Origin: Arthrobacter livingstonensis
Lineage (GTDB): Bacteria > Actinomycetota > Actinomycetes > Actinomycetales > Micrococcaceae
Length of the DNA stretch: 64,000 nucleotides
Direction: 5' to 3'
NCBI RefSeq assembly: GCF_003219815.1
Contig: NZ_QJVD01000019.1
Location: forward strand, 1-64,000
This document shows, piece after piece, positions 1-8,578 of this stretch. A program made the translations under genes and the position numbers. The first letter of the stretch is position 1; each line of letters begins with the position of its first letter. Under the pieces are notes generated by a model. It did no database searches. It was not told the origin of the DNA and saw only the letters and a list, made by a program, of their open reading frames with translations.

Positions 1-385
1 TCAAGCGATCTATTGCCCGGCAACTATTCAGGAAATTACAAACGCTTATGGCTTGACTCGAAGCATAGAAGGGTCAGTAGGCGAGTGCACAGAATGTCCG
101 AAGTCGTCTGCGCAACTCTCGCGAGCTCCAATTTACCGCGGTGAATTGTCCCGTCAATTCTGAAGAACGCTGCCCATAGATAGGGCTCAGTATTCCCCAA
201 CCCGTCCCTTGCTCGTAACCATGAAGGGCTTGAAGCGCGACCTCCAAATTCAGTATGCGATGTATTGCCATAGTCCTTCTTGCCGACGGGCAGCTTGGTG
301 GGCCTGTAGCCGGCCTTCACGGATCAGGAGAATCGCAACTCCGTTCACTTGAGTATTCCACGCCGTTGATGGTGGCCGCCGTGCC
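1..385. other. no supported gene
   Basis: Short open frames occur on the minus strand here, but none has a ribosome binding site plus a recognisable protein, and the composition is less GC-biased than in the neighbouring gene. I see no terminator, tRNA or repeat. It may contain the end of a decayed gene. Confidence 0.4.
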
Positions 386-1738
386 CTACTGTGTTCGGGC
401 CCTGGCCGTTTTTGCGGCCTTGGTTGTCGAGGTCTCTTCGGATAGGGAGCGTCTGGATGTCTCCGGAATCAGGTACGTTGCGATGAGTGCTCCTGCGGCA
501 ATGACGGTCAGGTACAGGGCGGGGGCTAGTTTGTTGCCGGTGGTGGCGATCAGGAACGTCGCTATGAACGGCGCCGTGCCGCCGAACACGGCGTAACTGA
601 CGTTGTAGGTGATCGCGGAGGCGGTGTAGCGCACTGCCGTCGGGAAGACTTCGGAGAGCAGGACGGCGGTGACGACGTTCGCTGCCACTGCACCTGTGGC
701 TAGCAGGATCTGGCCGAGGAGGGCGTTACCCAGTCCGCCCTGACTGGCCAGCAGGTAGGCGGGCACCGCGAGGCCGCCCAGCAGGATGGACGATGCTGTC
801 ATCATGGCCTTGCGGCCCACCTTGTCGCACACCCGGCCCAGCACTGGGGACAGGACAGCAGCAAAGGCCAGTGCGGCCACATTTGTCATGAGGACTTGGT
901 CAGCTGGCAGCAGGACCACCTCGCGCAGGAACGTGGTCATATACGTGGAAAACGTGTAGAAGGACAGGGCAGTGAGGCTGATGTAGCCGCCCAGTGTCAG
1001 CATGGGACGCCACTGCTGGCTCAGGGTGGTTCCGAGTCGGGCGTGGTTGGTCTTGGAGTCGGCCGCGATTTCGGTAAACAGCGGGCTTTCCTGGAGTCGG
1101 CGCCGGATGTAGAAGGCCACCAGGCCCATGGGTGCTGCCACCAGGAAGGGGATTCGCCAGCCCCATCCGTTCATGGCCTCGGTGGAGAGGTTTGCGGTGA
1201 GCAGGTAGCACAGCAGGGCGGCCACGGCGAAGGAGCCAAATGTTGCGGCGGGCATCCAACTGCTGTACCGGGAGCGTTGTTTGGGTGGTGCGTGTTCGAT
1301 CACATAGGTGACGGCACCGGCATATTCCCCACCGGCGGAAAATCCCTGAAGGCTTCGGGCCAGCGTCAGCAGCACGGCGGCCCACACGCCAATCGTTGCA
1401 TAGCCCGGGAGAATGCCCATGGCCACGGTGGCGCCGGACATGAGCAGAACCGTCAGGGCCAGCACGCGTTTACGACCGATCCGGTCACCGAGCATCCCGA
1501 AGAATGCCCCTCCCACCGGGCGCAGGGCAAAGGCGACGGCGAATACCGCGAAGGTTTGCAACAGCCCGACAATGTGGTTATCGCCAGGGAAAAACACCTT
1601 GGCGATGATGGGCGCGAGGAAACCGTAGATGGCAAAGTCAAACCATTCCACGACCGTGCCGGCCGCTGCCGCGATGGTGACCTTGCGAAGAGTGGCGGGA
1701 CTGGACGGGACAGGCGATGAGGGCGTCTCAGATTGCAT
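386..1738 (-). CDS. MHS-family MFS transporter (metabolite:H+ symporter)
   Basis: Predicted 450-residue, 12-helix inner-membrane symporter of the metabolite:H+ symporter branch of the major facilitator superfamily, which imports organic acids or betaine-like compounds with protons. The sequence shows the branch signature EWFDFAIYGFLAP just after the N-terminus and the MFS loop GDRIGRKR between helices 2 and 3, with a second copy, RVCDKVGRK, in the C-terminal half. The open frame extends further upstream, but I start at 1738 because CGGGAG lies a few bases before that ATG and the extra N-terminal residues are low-complexity. The substrate cannot be read from the sequence. It is separated from the amidase genes by a remnant on the same strand, so a role in the same pathway is possible but unproven. 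Confidence 0.85.
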   Translation of the reverse strand: MQSETPSSPVPSSPATLRKVTIAAAAGTVVEWFDFAIYGFLAPIIAKVFFPGDNHIVGLLQTFAVFAVAFALRPVGGAFFGMLGDRIGRKRVLALTVLLMSGATVAMGILPGYATIGVWAAVLLTLARSLQGFSAGGEYAGAVTYVIEHAPPKQRSRYSSWMPAATFGSFAVAALLCYLLTANLSTEAMNGWGWRIPFLVAAPMGLVAFYIRRRLQESPLFTEIAADSKTNHARLGTTLSQQWRPMLTLGGYISLTALSFYTFSTYMTTFLREVVLLPADQVLMTNVAALAFAAVLSPVLGRVCDKVGRKAMMTASSILLGGLAVPAYLLASQGGLGNALLGQILLATGAVAANVVTAVLLSEVFPTAVRYTASAITYNVSYAVFGGTAPFIATFLIATTGNKLAPALYLTVIAAGALIATYLIPETSRRSLSEETSTTKAAKTARARTQ

Positions 1739-1892
1739 TGTTTCTCCCGAAGTGGGGTGCCGTGAGCGGCACGTACGTTGTGTGGCAACGGTCTCTTCCC
1801 GGGAAAATACATGTCGGCCGGGTAAGGAAGTGGGGGCTGGTGCCGGTGGTGGTGCCAGCAGCAGCATTACGTGGTGTGGGTGAGTGCAGGTT

Positions 1893-2082
1893 CTACGGGG
1901 TAGTGGTCTCGTCGAACTTGGGTAGGTGGTTCAGGTACTCGGTGACGTTGGAGTGTAGTTCAACGTCACCGAACTTGGAGTCGATGTCGAAGAGGTTCCA
2001 GGCGACGGTGCCCGTCTCCGACGGCCTCGCGGGGCTTGAAGTCCAGTTCGTCATTCAGCTCGACGTTGAGGTCCTGGCTCAT
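1893..2082 (-). pseudogene. remnant of an isochorismatase-fold amidase (paralogue of the 2892 gene)
   Basis: Minus-strand remnant with a good ribosome binding site (AAGGAG) before the ATG at 2082. The first frame reads FKPREAVGDG, and a second frame then reads VAWNLFDIDSKFGDVE and a tail ending TEYLNHLPKFDE. These match, in order, FRPIIPRETIGDRV, VVQWNLYDIDNKFGDVE and the GYLNALPQFED tail of the intact amidase at 2892-3671. The middle and N-terminal catalytic parts are missing and the pieces are in different frames, so the gene is dead. It points away from the intact copy, so it is not a simple tandem duplicate. The homology is clear from the paired motifs; the original exact substrate is unknown. 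Confidence 0.75.
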
Positions 2083-2182
2083 GTCATAACTCCTTGGAAG
2101 TGCCGTGGGCCACAGGAGATGCCTGTAAGAGTGGACGCTCGACTGTGATGCAGATCTACTTGTTGTCGCTAGGAATAGAATA

Positions 2183-2199
2183 TAGTTGCTCTTTCAGCA
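2183..2199. promoter_or_regulatory. inverted repeat GTTGCT-n5-AGCAAC upstream of the dead amidase
   Basis: Six-base arms separated by five bases, about 100 bases upstream of the remnant's start codon. The same hexamer pair, in the reverse order, lies upstream of the intact amidase (2839-2853). A shared regulator is one reading; chance similarity is possible with arms this short. Confidence 0.35.
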
Positions 2200-2838
2200 A
2201 CAAACAAGGCATTTCGTTTAAAAGTATTTCCCACACCCCGCGACTAGTCATGATGCACCTTGTGCGACTCCGTGGGCGTCCCCGACAACGGCATTCAGTC
2301 GACCATAATGGGCTTGTCGTTCCGGGAGAAGGCTTTCGCAGTCCATGTCAGCCCGTCGGCAGGCGCTCCGGCGATGCGCTTGTCTGCACAGATGCCCCGG
2401 GCTGCCCGGCCGTAAGGATGATTGAGCGACCCGGTGCACGCCCGGGCGCCAAGCGGGTCCGTCATCAACGGCGCCGGCCAAGTGGTGACCAGCATTGGCG
2501 GCTCGCCGATCGCCATGACGCTGACTGGCGGCCGAACCTGGAACCAGTCGGCCTTCTGCTGGGGCCGCCTACCAACTTTGCTGCCGGGTTGCTGATCATG
2601 GCGGGCGGAACGTCGTCCGAAGGCTGTTCGCTCCGACCGACGCTCGCGGGGCAGGCACTACTGTTCGCGCTCGGATCGTGACCAGCAGTGGCGCTGCGGC
2701 CGCTTAGCGGCCCCTACCGGGCCGCCGGAGTGACGCACTCGTCGATGCTCGCACCCTACCGAGTAGTTGGTCCGATGGAAACTCAGATTCTGCACAGCGC
2801 TGGTGCTGGGTCGGTACGTGCGCTACAGTATCAACTAC

Positions 2839-2853
2839 AGCAACCCAGTTGCT
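2839..2853. promoter_or_regulatory. inverted repeat AGCAAC-CCA-GTTGCT upstream of the amidase
   Basis: Perfect six-base arms with a three-base centre, ending about 38 bases before the ATG of the N-carbamoylsarcosine amidase, in the expected core promoter or operator zone. The hexamer recurs upstream of the decayed paralogue. No regulator gene is adjacent. Confidence 0.4.
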
Positions 2854-2891
2854 ATGTTAGAAACACAATAGCCGAGAGAATGGAGAGAACC

Positions 2892-3671
2892 ATGACTGAA
2901 ATGACAGAGACGTTCAACGACATCGAAGCCCGTCTTGCAGCAGTGCTGGAAGAAGCGTTCGAAGCCGGAACCAGCATCTACAACGAGCGCGGTTTCAAGC
3001 GTCGGATCGGCTACGGCAACCGCCCCGCCGTCATCCACATCGACCTCGCGAATGCTTGGACTCGTCCGGGCCACCCATTCAGCTGCCCGGGCATGGATGT
3101 GATCATCCCGAACGTCCAGCGGATCAACGAGGCCGCACGTGCCAAGGGGGTCCCGGTCTTCTACACCACGAACGTGTACCGCAACCGCGACGCCACCTCC
3201 GGCACGAACGACATGGGCCTGTGGTACTCAAAGATCCCCACGGAGACCCTTCCGGCGGATTCCTACTGGGCGCAGATCGATGACCGCATCGCGCCCGCTG
3301 AGGGCGAGGTCGTGATCCAGAAGAACCGCGCCTCGGCGTTCCCTGGGACGAACCTCGAGCTCTTCCTGACCTCCAACCGCATCGACACCCTGATTGTGAC
3401 CGGTGCGACCGCTGCCGGGTGCGTGCGCCACACGGTCGAGGACGCGATCGCGAAGGGCTTCCGCCCGATCATCCCGAGGGAGACCATCGGCGACCGTGTC
3501 CCGGGCGTCGTGCAGTGGAACCTCTACGACATCGACAACAAGTTCGGTGACGTGGAGTCCACGGATTCGGTCGTGGGCTACCTGAACGCCCTCCCGCAGT
3601 TCGAGGACACGGTCCCGAAGACCCTCTCGGATCCCCAGCCCGAGGTGGCGACCCCCGCGGATCCGGCCTAA
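2892..3671 (+). CDS. N-carbamoylsarcosine amidase (isochorismatase fold)
   Basis: Predicted 259-residue cytoplasmic amidohydrolase that converts N-carbamoylsarcosine to sarcosine, CO2 and ammonia, a late step of creatinine breakdown through N-methylhydantoin. The isochorismatase-fold catalytic triad falls at D51 (VIHID), K144 (VIQKNR) and C177 (TAAGCVRHT), the same numbering as the structurally characterised Arthrobacter enzyme as I remember it, and the whole protein reads as a close relative. I start at ATG 2892 because GGAGAG precedes it at normal spacing; the open frame runs on upstream without support. A strong terminator follows at once, so it is probably monocistronic. No other creatinine-pathway enzyme is present nearby, so it may work with genes elsewhere or on a related carbamoyl substrate. 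Confidence 0.9.
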   Translation: MTEMTETFNDIEARLAAVLEEAFEAGTSIYNERGFKRRIGYGNRPAVIHIDLANAWTRPGHPFSCPGMDVIIPNVQRINEAARAKGVPVFYTTNVYRNRDATSGTNDMGLWYSKIPTETLPADSYWAQIDDRIAPAEGEVVIQKNRASAFPGTNLELFLTSNRIDTLIVTGATAAGCVRHTVEDAIAKGFRPIIPRETIGDRVPGVVQWNLYDIDNKFGDVESTDSVVGYLNALPQFEDTVPKTLSDPQPEVATPADPA

Positions 3672-3723
3672 GCCGCACCGCACTCTCGGAGCCCCGCGGC
3701 CCGGGATCCCCAGACCGACCCGA

Positions 3724-3760
3724 CAACAGTCCGGCACCCCTTAGTGGTGCCGGACTGTTG
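3724..3760 (+). terminator. hairpin terminator after the amidase
   Basis: A 15-bp perfect stem (CAACAGTCCGGCACC with its complement) closes a 7-base loop about 50 bases after the amidase stop. There is no long T-run, as is common in high-GC actinobacteria. Confidence 0.75.
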
Positions 3761-3934
3761 CACATCTGCGAGGACATAGAACTCCCGGACATCCGTACAA
3801 GGCGCCCTGCACACGACGCCGTGGTCGCCAGAGGGTCTCGCTCGAGCGTCTTGCAAACCATCCGTAGCCCTCCGATTCCCGTAAGACCCGCCTGCAAAAT
3901 TGCCCGGTGAAGGGCGGGCCCCAACTGTGACACC

Positions 3935-4690
3935 ACTGGCGTCTCACAACTCTAGGGAAATGGACCGTCGCGTCGGCTCGATACCCGGGTAGTGAGAACC
4001 GCATGCTCTTCCCTGAAACGTGCGCATTCACTCACGGTAGGTGATTCTCGAAACTATGTCTCGCAACCTTCTCGCTGATGCGGCGCATCCACCGTTAGTA
4101 ATGGGCCACCTCTGAGCAGCCCCTGGCGAAGCTGAATTGTGAAGCCGTGTTCAACACGACATCACTCCGCTCACCGGCCGTCGGTGGGTCGCCTGAGACC
4201 GGGAATGTTGCGCGTCGCCGTGGATGACGGAGGGTAGTCTCTTTGTCTGACGACGTCGCGTGGTGAGCCGGACTAACGTCAAGGGACGCCCCTGGAATGG
4301 CTAAACCCGATACGGGCCAGAGGTCAATTTAATGAGCTTTTCCGGAACATTTCCGAAACGGCGCAGCTCGAAGCCGCTCCCCCACAGCAAAACCGCAGGT
4401 CAGCGGCATCACCCTGACTCAATGTCGGAATCGAACCGACGACCGTTTGGTTCGATGCAGTCCATAACCCTGGACGCCATGCCCGCCCTGTCCAAAAAAG
4501 TCCCAACATTGCGGGCTATTGGACATTATTGACCACCAATGGGCCCCCTGGCGGATTCGAACCGACGGCCCCCGCTACACCAACAAGGGGCCATTTTGAG
4601 CTGTCTATAGGCTATTCTGACCTGTCCCTGCATGGTGCGCTTGCAACAACGAGTGATACTAAATACTCTCCACTTTGCACGGATTGGGAT
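3935..4690. repeat. composite repeat A (attachment-like region, left-most copy)
   Basis: Non-coding DNA related to four other places in the window. Bases 3935-4330 match 55935-56345 of copy E (shared stretches include ACTGGCGTC, CTAGGGAAAT, ACGTCAA and GGACGCCCC). From 4326 it continues with AATTTAATGAGC, the conserved CCGCAGGTCAGCGGC block near 4390, one T-arm-like unit at 4424-4445, and the core-like unit at 4531-4576. Its right part is diverged and lacks the TTTCTAATGAGTCGG motif seen in copies B-E. I read it as an old recombinase attachment region at the left edge of the cargo array. The homology is seen; the attachment role is inferred. Confidence 0.65.
4531..4576 (-). other. attachment-core-like tRNA 3'-end fragment (copy A, diverged)
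   Basis: On the minus strand this reads as a T-arm (GGTTCGAATCC flanked by partly pairing bases) followed by an acceptor-like segment ending GGGGGCCCATTGGTGG. It is homologous to the cores of copies B, C and E but with several changes, including a T-stem mismatch. No D-arm or anticodon arm can be folded upstream, so it is not a tRNA gene. Confidence 0.55.
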
Positions 4691-5000
4691 GAGTTCTGTA
4701 TGACGTGGTGGGAACTCACACCCGACTGCTGCACGGCCTCGAGTAGAGCCACTGAGCCATCCGCCCATGGGTAATATTTTACTCTTTGCTCATTCCGGCC
4801 TGACACGTAGGGACAGCCCGATTCACAGCCCGAGCAAATTTGTCACGAAACGGGCCAGGAACAATAAGGCTTTGTGAGGCCAACAACGGGCACCTGGCAG
4901 CCCTTGGGATCCTCACAAGTCAGGCGTCAAGCAAAGCCGGGGCAGTCCCCACCTTCAGGAGGTTTGCCGTGTCCGACGAGGAACTTCAACGTTGGAAGGT

Positions 5001-5744
5001 TCAGTAGACCTTGTTGGCTCCACCGTCTGCCATCAGGGTTTGGCCGGTCATATAGCGTGAATCGTCAGAGAGCAGGAATGCAACGATCGGGGCGACATCC
5101 GCCTCGGGATCCCCGAACCGCCCCAGGGGCACCTTGGCGAGTGAATCCTTGTACATCTCGGGAAACGCCTCACTCCAGGCCTTTACCCCTGCGGTGAGCG
5201 CCATCGGCGAGACGACGTTGACGCGGATGTTGTCCTTGGCCCATTCGTTGGCTGTGACACGGGACAGCCCGCGGATTGCTTCCTTGGCCGAAGCATAGGC
5301 AGCCTGGGTCTGCTGTCCGACCATGGCTGAGCCCGAACCGAAGTTCACGACCGAGCCGCCGTTGACGGCCAGCAGCGGGTAGGCAGCCGCCATGAACTGG
5401 CGCGTGGCCCGGAAACCTGTGTTGAAGGACAGGTCCCACTGTTCCTCGGTCAGTTCGTTGAACATGGCCTGTCGGGATGCATGGGCGTTGTTGACCAAGC
5501 CGTCCAACCCGCCAAAGGTTGCGCCGGCCAGTTCGACGGCGGCCGCTGCAACGGCCCTCTCGCTGACATCACCCAAGACGAACCGGAAGTTCACGCCAAG
5601 ATCCTGTTTTAGGGATTCCCCCGCCTCCCCGTTGACATCAACCGCCACGACCTTGGCGCCGCGGACCACCAACACCCTGGAAATCGCACCCCCAATTCCG
5701 GAGGCCCCACCGGTGACGACGACGGTCTTGTTTTCGAGCTGCAT
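5001..5744 (-). CDS. short-chain dehydrogenase/reductase
   Basis: Predicted 247-residue NAD(P)-dependent oxidoreductase of the classical SDR family acting on a hydroxyl or keto group. It has the glycine-rich cofactor motif TGGASGIG (residues 11-18), the NNA motif (85-87, followed by H instead of the usual G), a catalytic serine in FGSGSA, and Y150-x3-K154 in YASAK. D36 after the second strand (VAVDV) favours NAD over NADP. The ATG at 5744 is chosen because CAAGGAG precedes it; a longer open frame upstream lacks a start signal. It is the last gene of the minus-strand catabolic cluster, about 80 bases after the cytochrome gene, so it probably oxidises a hydroxyacyl or alcohol intermediate of that pathway. 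The substrate is unknown. Confidence 0.8.
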   Translation of the reverse strand: MQLENKTVVVTGGASGIGGAISRVLVVRGAKVVAVDVNGEAGESLKQDLGVNFRFVLGDVSERAVAAAAVELAGATFGGLDGLVNNAHASRQAMFNELTEEQWDLSFNTGFRATRQFMAAAYPLLAVNGGSVVNFGSGSAMVGQQTQAAYASAKEAIRGLSRVTANEWAKDNIRVNVVSPMALTAGVKAWSEAFPEMYKDSLAKVPLGRFGDPEADVAPIVAFLLSDDSRYMTGQTLMADGGANKVY

Positions 5745-5827
5745 GTTGACTCCTTGGTTTTCGGTGATGGTATCGATCGATCCCTGATCGCGGACGTTGT
5801 GGCCATTTCTGGCCGAAGTCGCGGGAC

Positions 5828-6769
5828 CTATTTGGAGATCTTGCCCATCACCCCGGCGATGGGTCGCAGGAAGAGGGGCCGGGCCAAAAAGCACGCCCCC
5901 ACCATGACGGCGAGCGAGGCGGCGAAGATGCCAAATCCCAGCCAGCCGGCGTCCTGGCGTGCGGCGAACATGTGGTTCAGGTTCGCCAGCGCCCCCGTGC
6001 ACAGCACCAGGGCCACGTGCATGACGACGAATCCGGTGAAGAACACCATGACGGGGAAATGGATCTTGCGGGCCACTTCCATGGGGTAGGCCTTCTCAAG
6101 CGCTGCGTTGCCCTTGGGCCAGGCCGGGCTCATGCGGAGGCCCGTGACGGCGGCCAGCGGCGCGGCGATGAACACCACGGCAAAATAGGCGAGCACCTGC
6201 AGTGCGTTGTAGTAGACCCAGCCGTTGTCCGCTGGCCAGTCCAGCGACGCATATTGCAGGCCTGCGCTCAGCGCGTTGGGGAAAATGTCCCAGCTCGTGG
6301 GCACGATGCGCATCCACGCGCCCGTGGCAAGCAACAGCACCACGAACACGGCTCCGTTGAGCAGCCACAGCACGTCCATGCACAGGTGGAACCACAGCTC
6401 CAGGCTGATCTTCGCCGGCTTGGCCCTGGTCTTTAGCAGCCCCGTGTTCTTCCGGGTCCAGTACGCCTTGGGCCGGGCCGTGGTCCGCACCTGCCAGCCC
6501 GACCGGATGATGAGCACCAGGAAGAAGGCATTGAGGAAGTGCTGCCAGCCGAGCCACGCGGGAATCCCCACGGGCGCATTTGCCGGCAGCTCGCTGTGGC
6601 CGGGGTACTGGAGCAGGAAGTCCTGGACGGGGGCCAGTTCACGGGCCCAGCGGGCAAGAAGCACGACGACGGCCAGCGCCACCACCGCGACGGCAATCCA
6701 CCGGGCCGCCCCGATCCAGCGTTTCCGCCCACCCTGGGACTGTTGTTTGGGCTTGGTTTGCAGCGACAA
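5828..6769 (-). CDS. b-type cytochrome-like integral membrane protein
   Basis: Predicted 313-residue membrane protein with about five to six hydrophobic helices (around residues 22-41, 75-90, 127-148, 185-210, 235-260 and 275-297). Histidines lie inside or at the ends of helices at H77 (GWQHFLN), H128 (LWFHLC), H237 (KIHFPV) and H251 (VMHVAL), the pattern of a di-haem cytochrome b561 or thiosulfate-reductase-type cytochrome b subunit. It sits 12 bases after etfA on the same strand. The context suggests that it passes electrons between electron-transfer flavoprotein and the membrane, in place of the usual ETF:quinone oxidoreductase, which is not encoded here. The family call rests on helix and histidine layout; the ETF link is inference from gene order. 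Confidence 0.6.
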   Translation of the reverse strand: MSLQTKPKQQSQGGRKRWIGAARWIAVAVVALAVVVLLARWARELAPVQDFLLQYPGHSELPANAPVGIPAWLGWQHFLNAFFLVLIIRSGWQVRTTARPKAYWTRKNTGLLKTRAKPAKISLELWFHLCMDVLWLLNGAVFVVLLLATGAWMRIVPTSWDIFPNALSAGLQYASLDWPADNGWVYYNALQVLAYFAVVFIAAPLAAVTGLRMSPAWPKGNAALEKAYPMEVARKIHFPVMVFFTGFVVMHVALVLCTGALANLNHMFAARQDAGWLGFGIFAASLAVMVGACFLARPLFLRPIAGVMGKISK

Positions 6770-6781
6770 ATTCCAACCTCC

Positions 6782-7768
6782 CTAGACGCCCGCGGGCACG
6801 CCGCTGCGCGCTGCAATGGCCTCCCGCAGCTGGGGCAGGACGGTGAACAGGTCCCCGACGATGCCAAAGTCGGCAACGTCGAAGATCGCGGCGTCGGCGT
6901 CCTCATTGATGGCCACGATCCGCTTGGCCGTCTGCATGCCTGCCCGGTGCTGGATGGCGCCGGAGATGCCCACGGCTAGGTACAGCTCGGGCGAAACGCT
7001 GACACCCGTCTGGCCGACCTGGCAGCTCTGCGGGACGTACCCGGCGTCGACGGCCGCACGGGAAGCCCCCAACCCCGCCCCGAGCATGTCGGCCAGTTCC
7101 TCCACCAGCACAAAGTTTTCCTTTGACCCCAGGCCGCGGCCGCCCGAAACCACGATGCGGGCCGAATGGAGCTCGGGACGTCCCGAGCCTGCCGAGGCGA
7201 CCTCCGCGTCCGTGATGGCTGCAACCGCGTGGGTGGCCACCTCCAGCAGGCGCAACTCCACGGTGGGCGATGCCACTGCAGGGGCCTGCTCTGAGCCGTT
7301 GGAGGAGACGGTGACCAGCGCAACGCCTGCGCCCACGCCGGATTCCGTCGTGTAGCTGCCGCCGAAGACGGAATGGCTTGCCACGATCGGGCCGCCGTCG
7401 TTGGTGACGTCCACGGCGTCGACGATCACGGAGTTGCCGGTGCGGGCGGAGAGGCGCCCGATGACTTCGCGCGCTGTCGGGCTCGTGGAGGCCAGCACGG
7501 CAACCGGCGCGTGGCTGGCCATGGCGTCGGCCAGTGCGGCCACGGATGCGGCTGCGACGTGGCTTGACGACGCCGGGCACTCACCGACCACGATCGTCGC
7601 CGCACCCAGGCTGCCGAGTTCGGCAACGAGTTCCTCCCAAGCGCCCGCGGTCGCTGCCAGGACGGCGACGGGCTCGCCCAGGCGTGCGGCCATGCCGAGC
7701 AGGTGGGCGGTGGTGGAGCGCAGCGATCCGTCTGCTGCCACTTCGATGTTGACAAGGATGTTGCTCAT
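6782..7768 (-). CDS. etfA: electron transfer flavoprotein alpha subunit
   Basis: Predicted 328-residue FAD-binding subunit of the soluble electron transfer flavoprotein, which takes electrons from acyl-CoA dehydrogenases. The C-terminal FAD domain shows the hallmark sequence: [12 protein letters not shown] near residues 209-220, then [19 protein letters not shown], and [19 protein letters not shown] near the end. It follows etfB with a 14-base gap and is followed by the membrane cytochrome, forming an electron-transfer unit for the fused acyl-CoA dehydrogenase encoded upstream in the same cluster. Confidence 0.95.
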   Translation of the reverse strand: MSNILVNIEVAADGSLRSTTAHLLGMAARLGEPVAVLAATAGAWEELVAELGSLGAATIVVGECPASSSHVAAASVAALADAMASHAPVAVLASTSPTAREVIGRLSARTGNSVIVDAVDVTNDGGPIVASHSVFGGSYTTESGVGAGVALVTVSSNGSEQAPAVASPTVELRLLEVATHAVAAITDAEVASAGSGRPELHSARIVVSGGRGLGSKENFVLVEELADMLGAGLGASRAAVDAGYVPQSCQVGQTGVSVSPELYLAVGISGAIQHRAGMQTAKRIVAINEDADAAIFDVADFGIVGDLFTVLPQLREAIAARSGVPAGV

Positions 7769-7782
7769 GATGGGCGGCCCTT

Positions 7783-8553
7783 TCAGATCAGGTTTTCGAC
7801 GCTGAGGTAGTCAGCAAGCTGTGTGGCGGCTGTTCCGTCGTCAACGACCTTCTTGCCGGCCGTTCGGGCGGGGCGGCGGTTCGCGGACAGGACCACGTTG
7901 CCGTTTGCGTGGCTGGATGCCAGATGGCCGGCGGCCGCGGCGCTGACAACGGCCACGGGCTTGCGCTTGGCCGTCATGATGCCCTTGAACTTGGGGAAAC
8001 GTGCCTCGGCGGAGCTCTCGGTGATGGAAATGACGGCCGGGAGGCTGCCGGCCAGCATCTGGATGCTTTCGGCGTCCTGGCGTTGTCCGGACACGGCGCC
8101 CCGGCTGATGGCAACGGTGTCCATTGAGCCGAGGAAGGGGTGGCCCAACAGTTCGGCAACCATGGCCGGCACTACTCCGCCGCGGCCGTCGGTGGACTCG
8201 TTTCCGGTCACGATGAGGTCGAAGCCGGCTCCCTGCACCGCACCGGCGAGTGCCTGGGCGGTCGTGAGCGCGTCGGCGCCGGCAAGGGCGTCGTCGAGCA
8301 CGTGGATGGCCGAGTCGGCACCCATGGAGAGCGCCTTGCGCAGCGCTTCAATGGCCGTTCCGGGGCCCATCGTGACGGCCACGATCTCCACCGACTTGTC
8401 GGCGTCCTTTTCGCGCAGGGCAATTTCCAGTGCGCGCTCGGTGATTTCGTCGGCCACCCTGTCTCCGGCGGCCCGGTCGACGGCGCCGGAGGCAGTGAGC
8501 TTCCGGTCTTCCCCCGTGTCGGGGACCTGCTTGATGAGAACTGCAATCTTCAT
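7783..8553 (-). CDS. etfB: electron transfer flavoprotein beta subunit
   Basis: Predicted 256-residue AMP-binding subunit of electron transfer flavoprotein. It begins [13 protein letters not shown], typical of the family, and carries the nucleotide-binding and partner-docking stretch [21 protein letters not shown] plus [14 protein letters not shown]. Start at ATG 8553, preceded by GGGAGG. It lies between the MaoC hydratase gene and etfA, all in one direction with gaps of 14-25 bases, so it is probably cotranscribed from the promoter at about 9552-9579. Confidence 0.95.
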   Translation of the reverse strand: MKIAVLIKQVPDTGEDRKLTASGAVDRAAGDRVADEITERALEIALREKDADKSVEIVAVTMGPGTAIEALRKALSMGADSAIHVLDDALAGADALTTAQALAGAVQGAGFDLIVTGNESTDGRGGVVPAMVAELLGHPFLGSMDTVAISRGAVSGQRQDAESIQMLAGSLPAVISITESSAEARFPKFKGIMTAKRKPVAVVSAAAAGHLASSHANGNVVLSANRRPARTAGKKVVDDGTAATQLADYLSVENLI

Positions 8554-8578
8554 GGCTTTTCTTCCCTCCCGGACGGCC

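Larger units (their letters stand above)
2083..2891. other. intergenic region between the dead and intact amidase genes
   Basis: About 800 bases lacking a convincing gene. Open frames on the minus strand between about 2250 and 2520 read protein-like (for example GICADKRIAGAPADGLTW) but have no start signal and no family I recognise; they may be a decayed gene. Two inverted repeats built from the hexamer AGCAAC/GTTGCT are the only ordered features seen. Confidence 0.4.

Noticed and set aside
2892-3671. A complete creatinine-degradation cluster
   Set aside because: Only the amidase and a remnant of a paralogue are present; no creatinine deiminase, hydantoinase or sarcosine oxidase is seen nearby.
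4324-4509. Small open frames reading SNQTVVGSIPTLS and similar in several repeats
   Set aside because: This is the usual translation of tRNA T-arm DNA, and it recurs in every repeat copy; not a protein.
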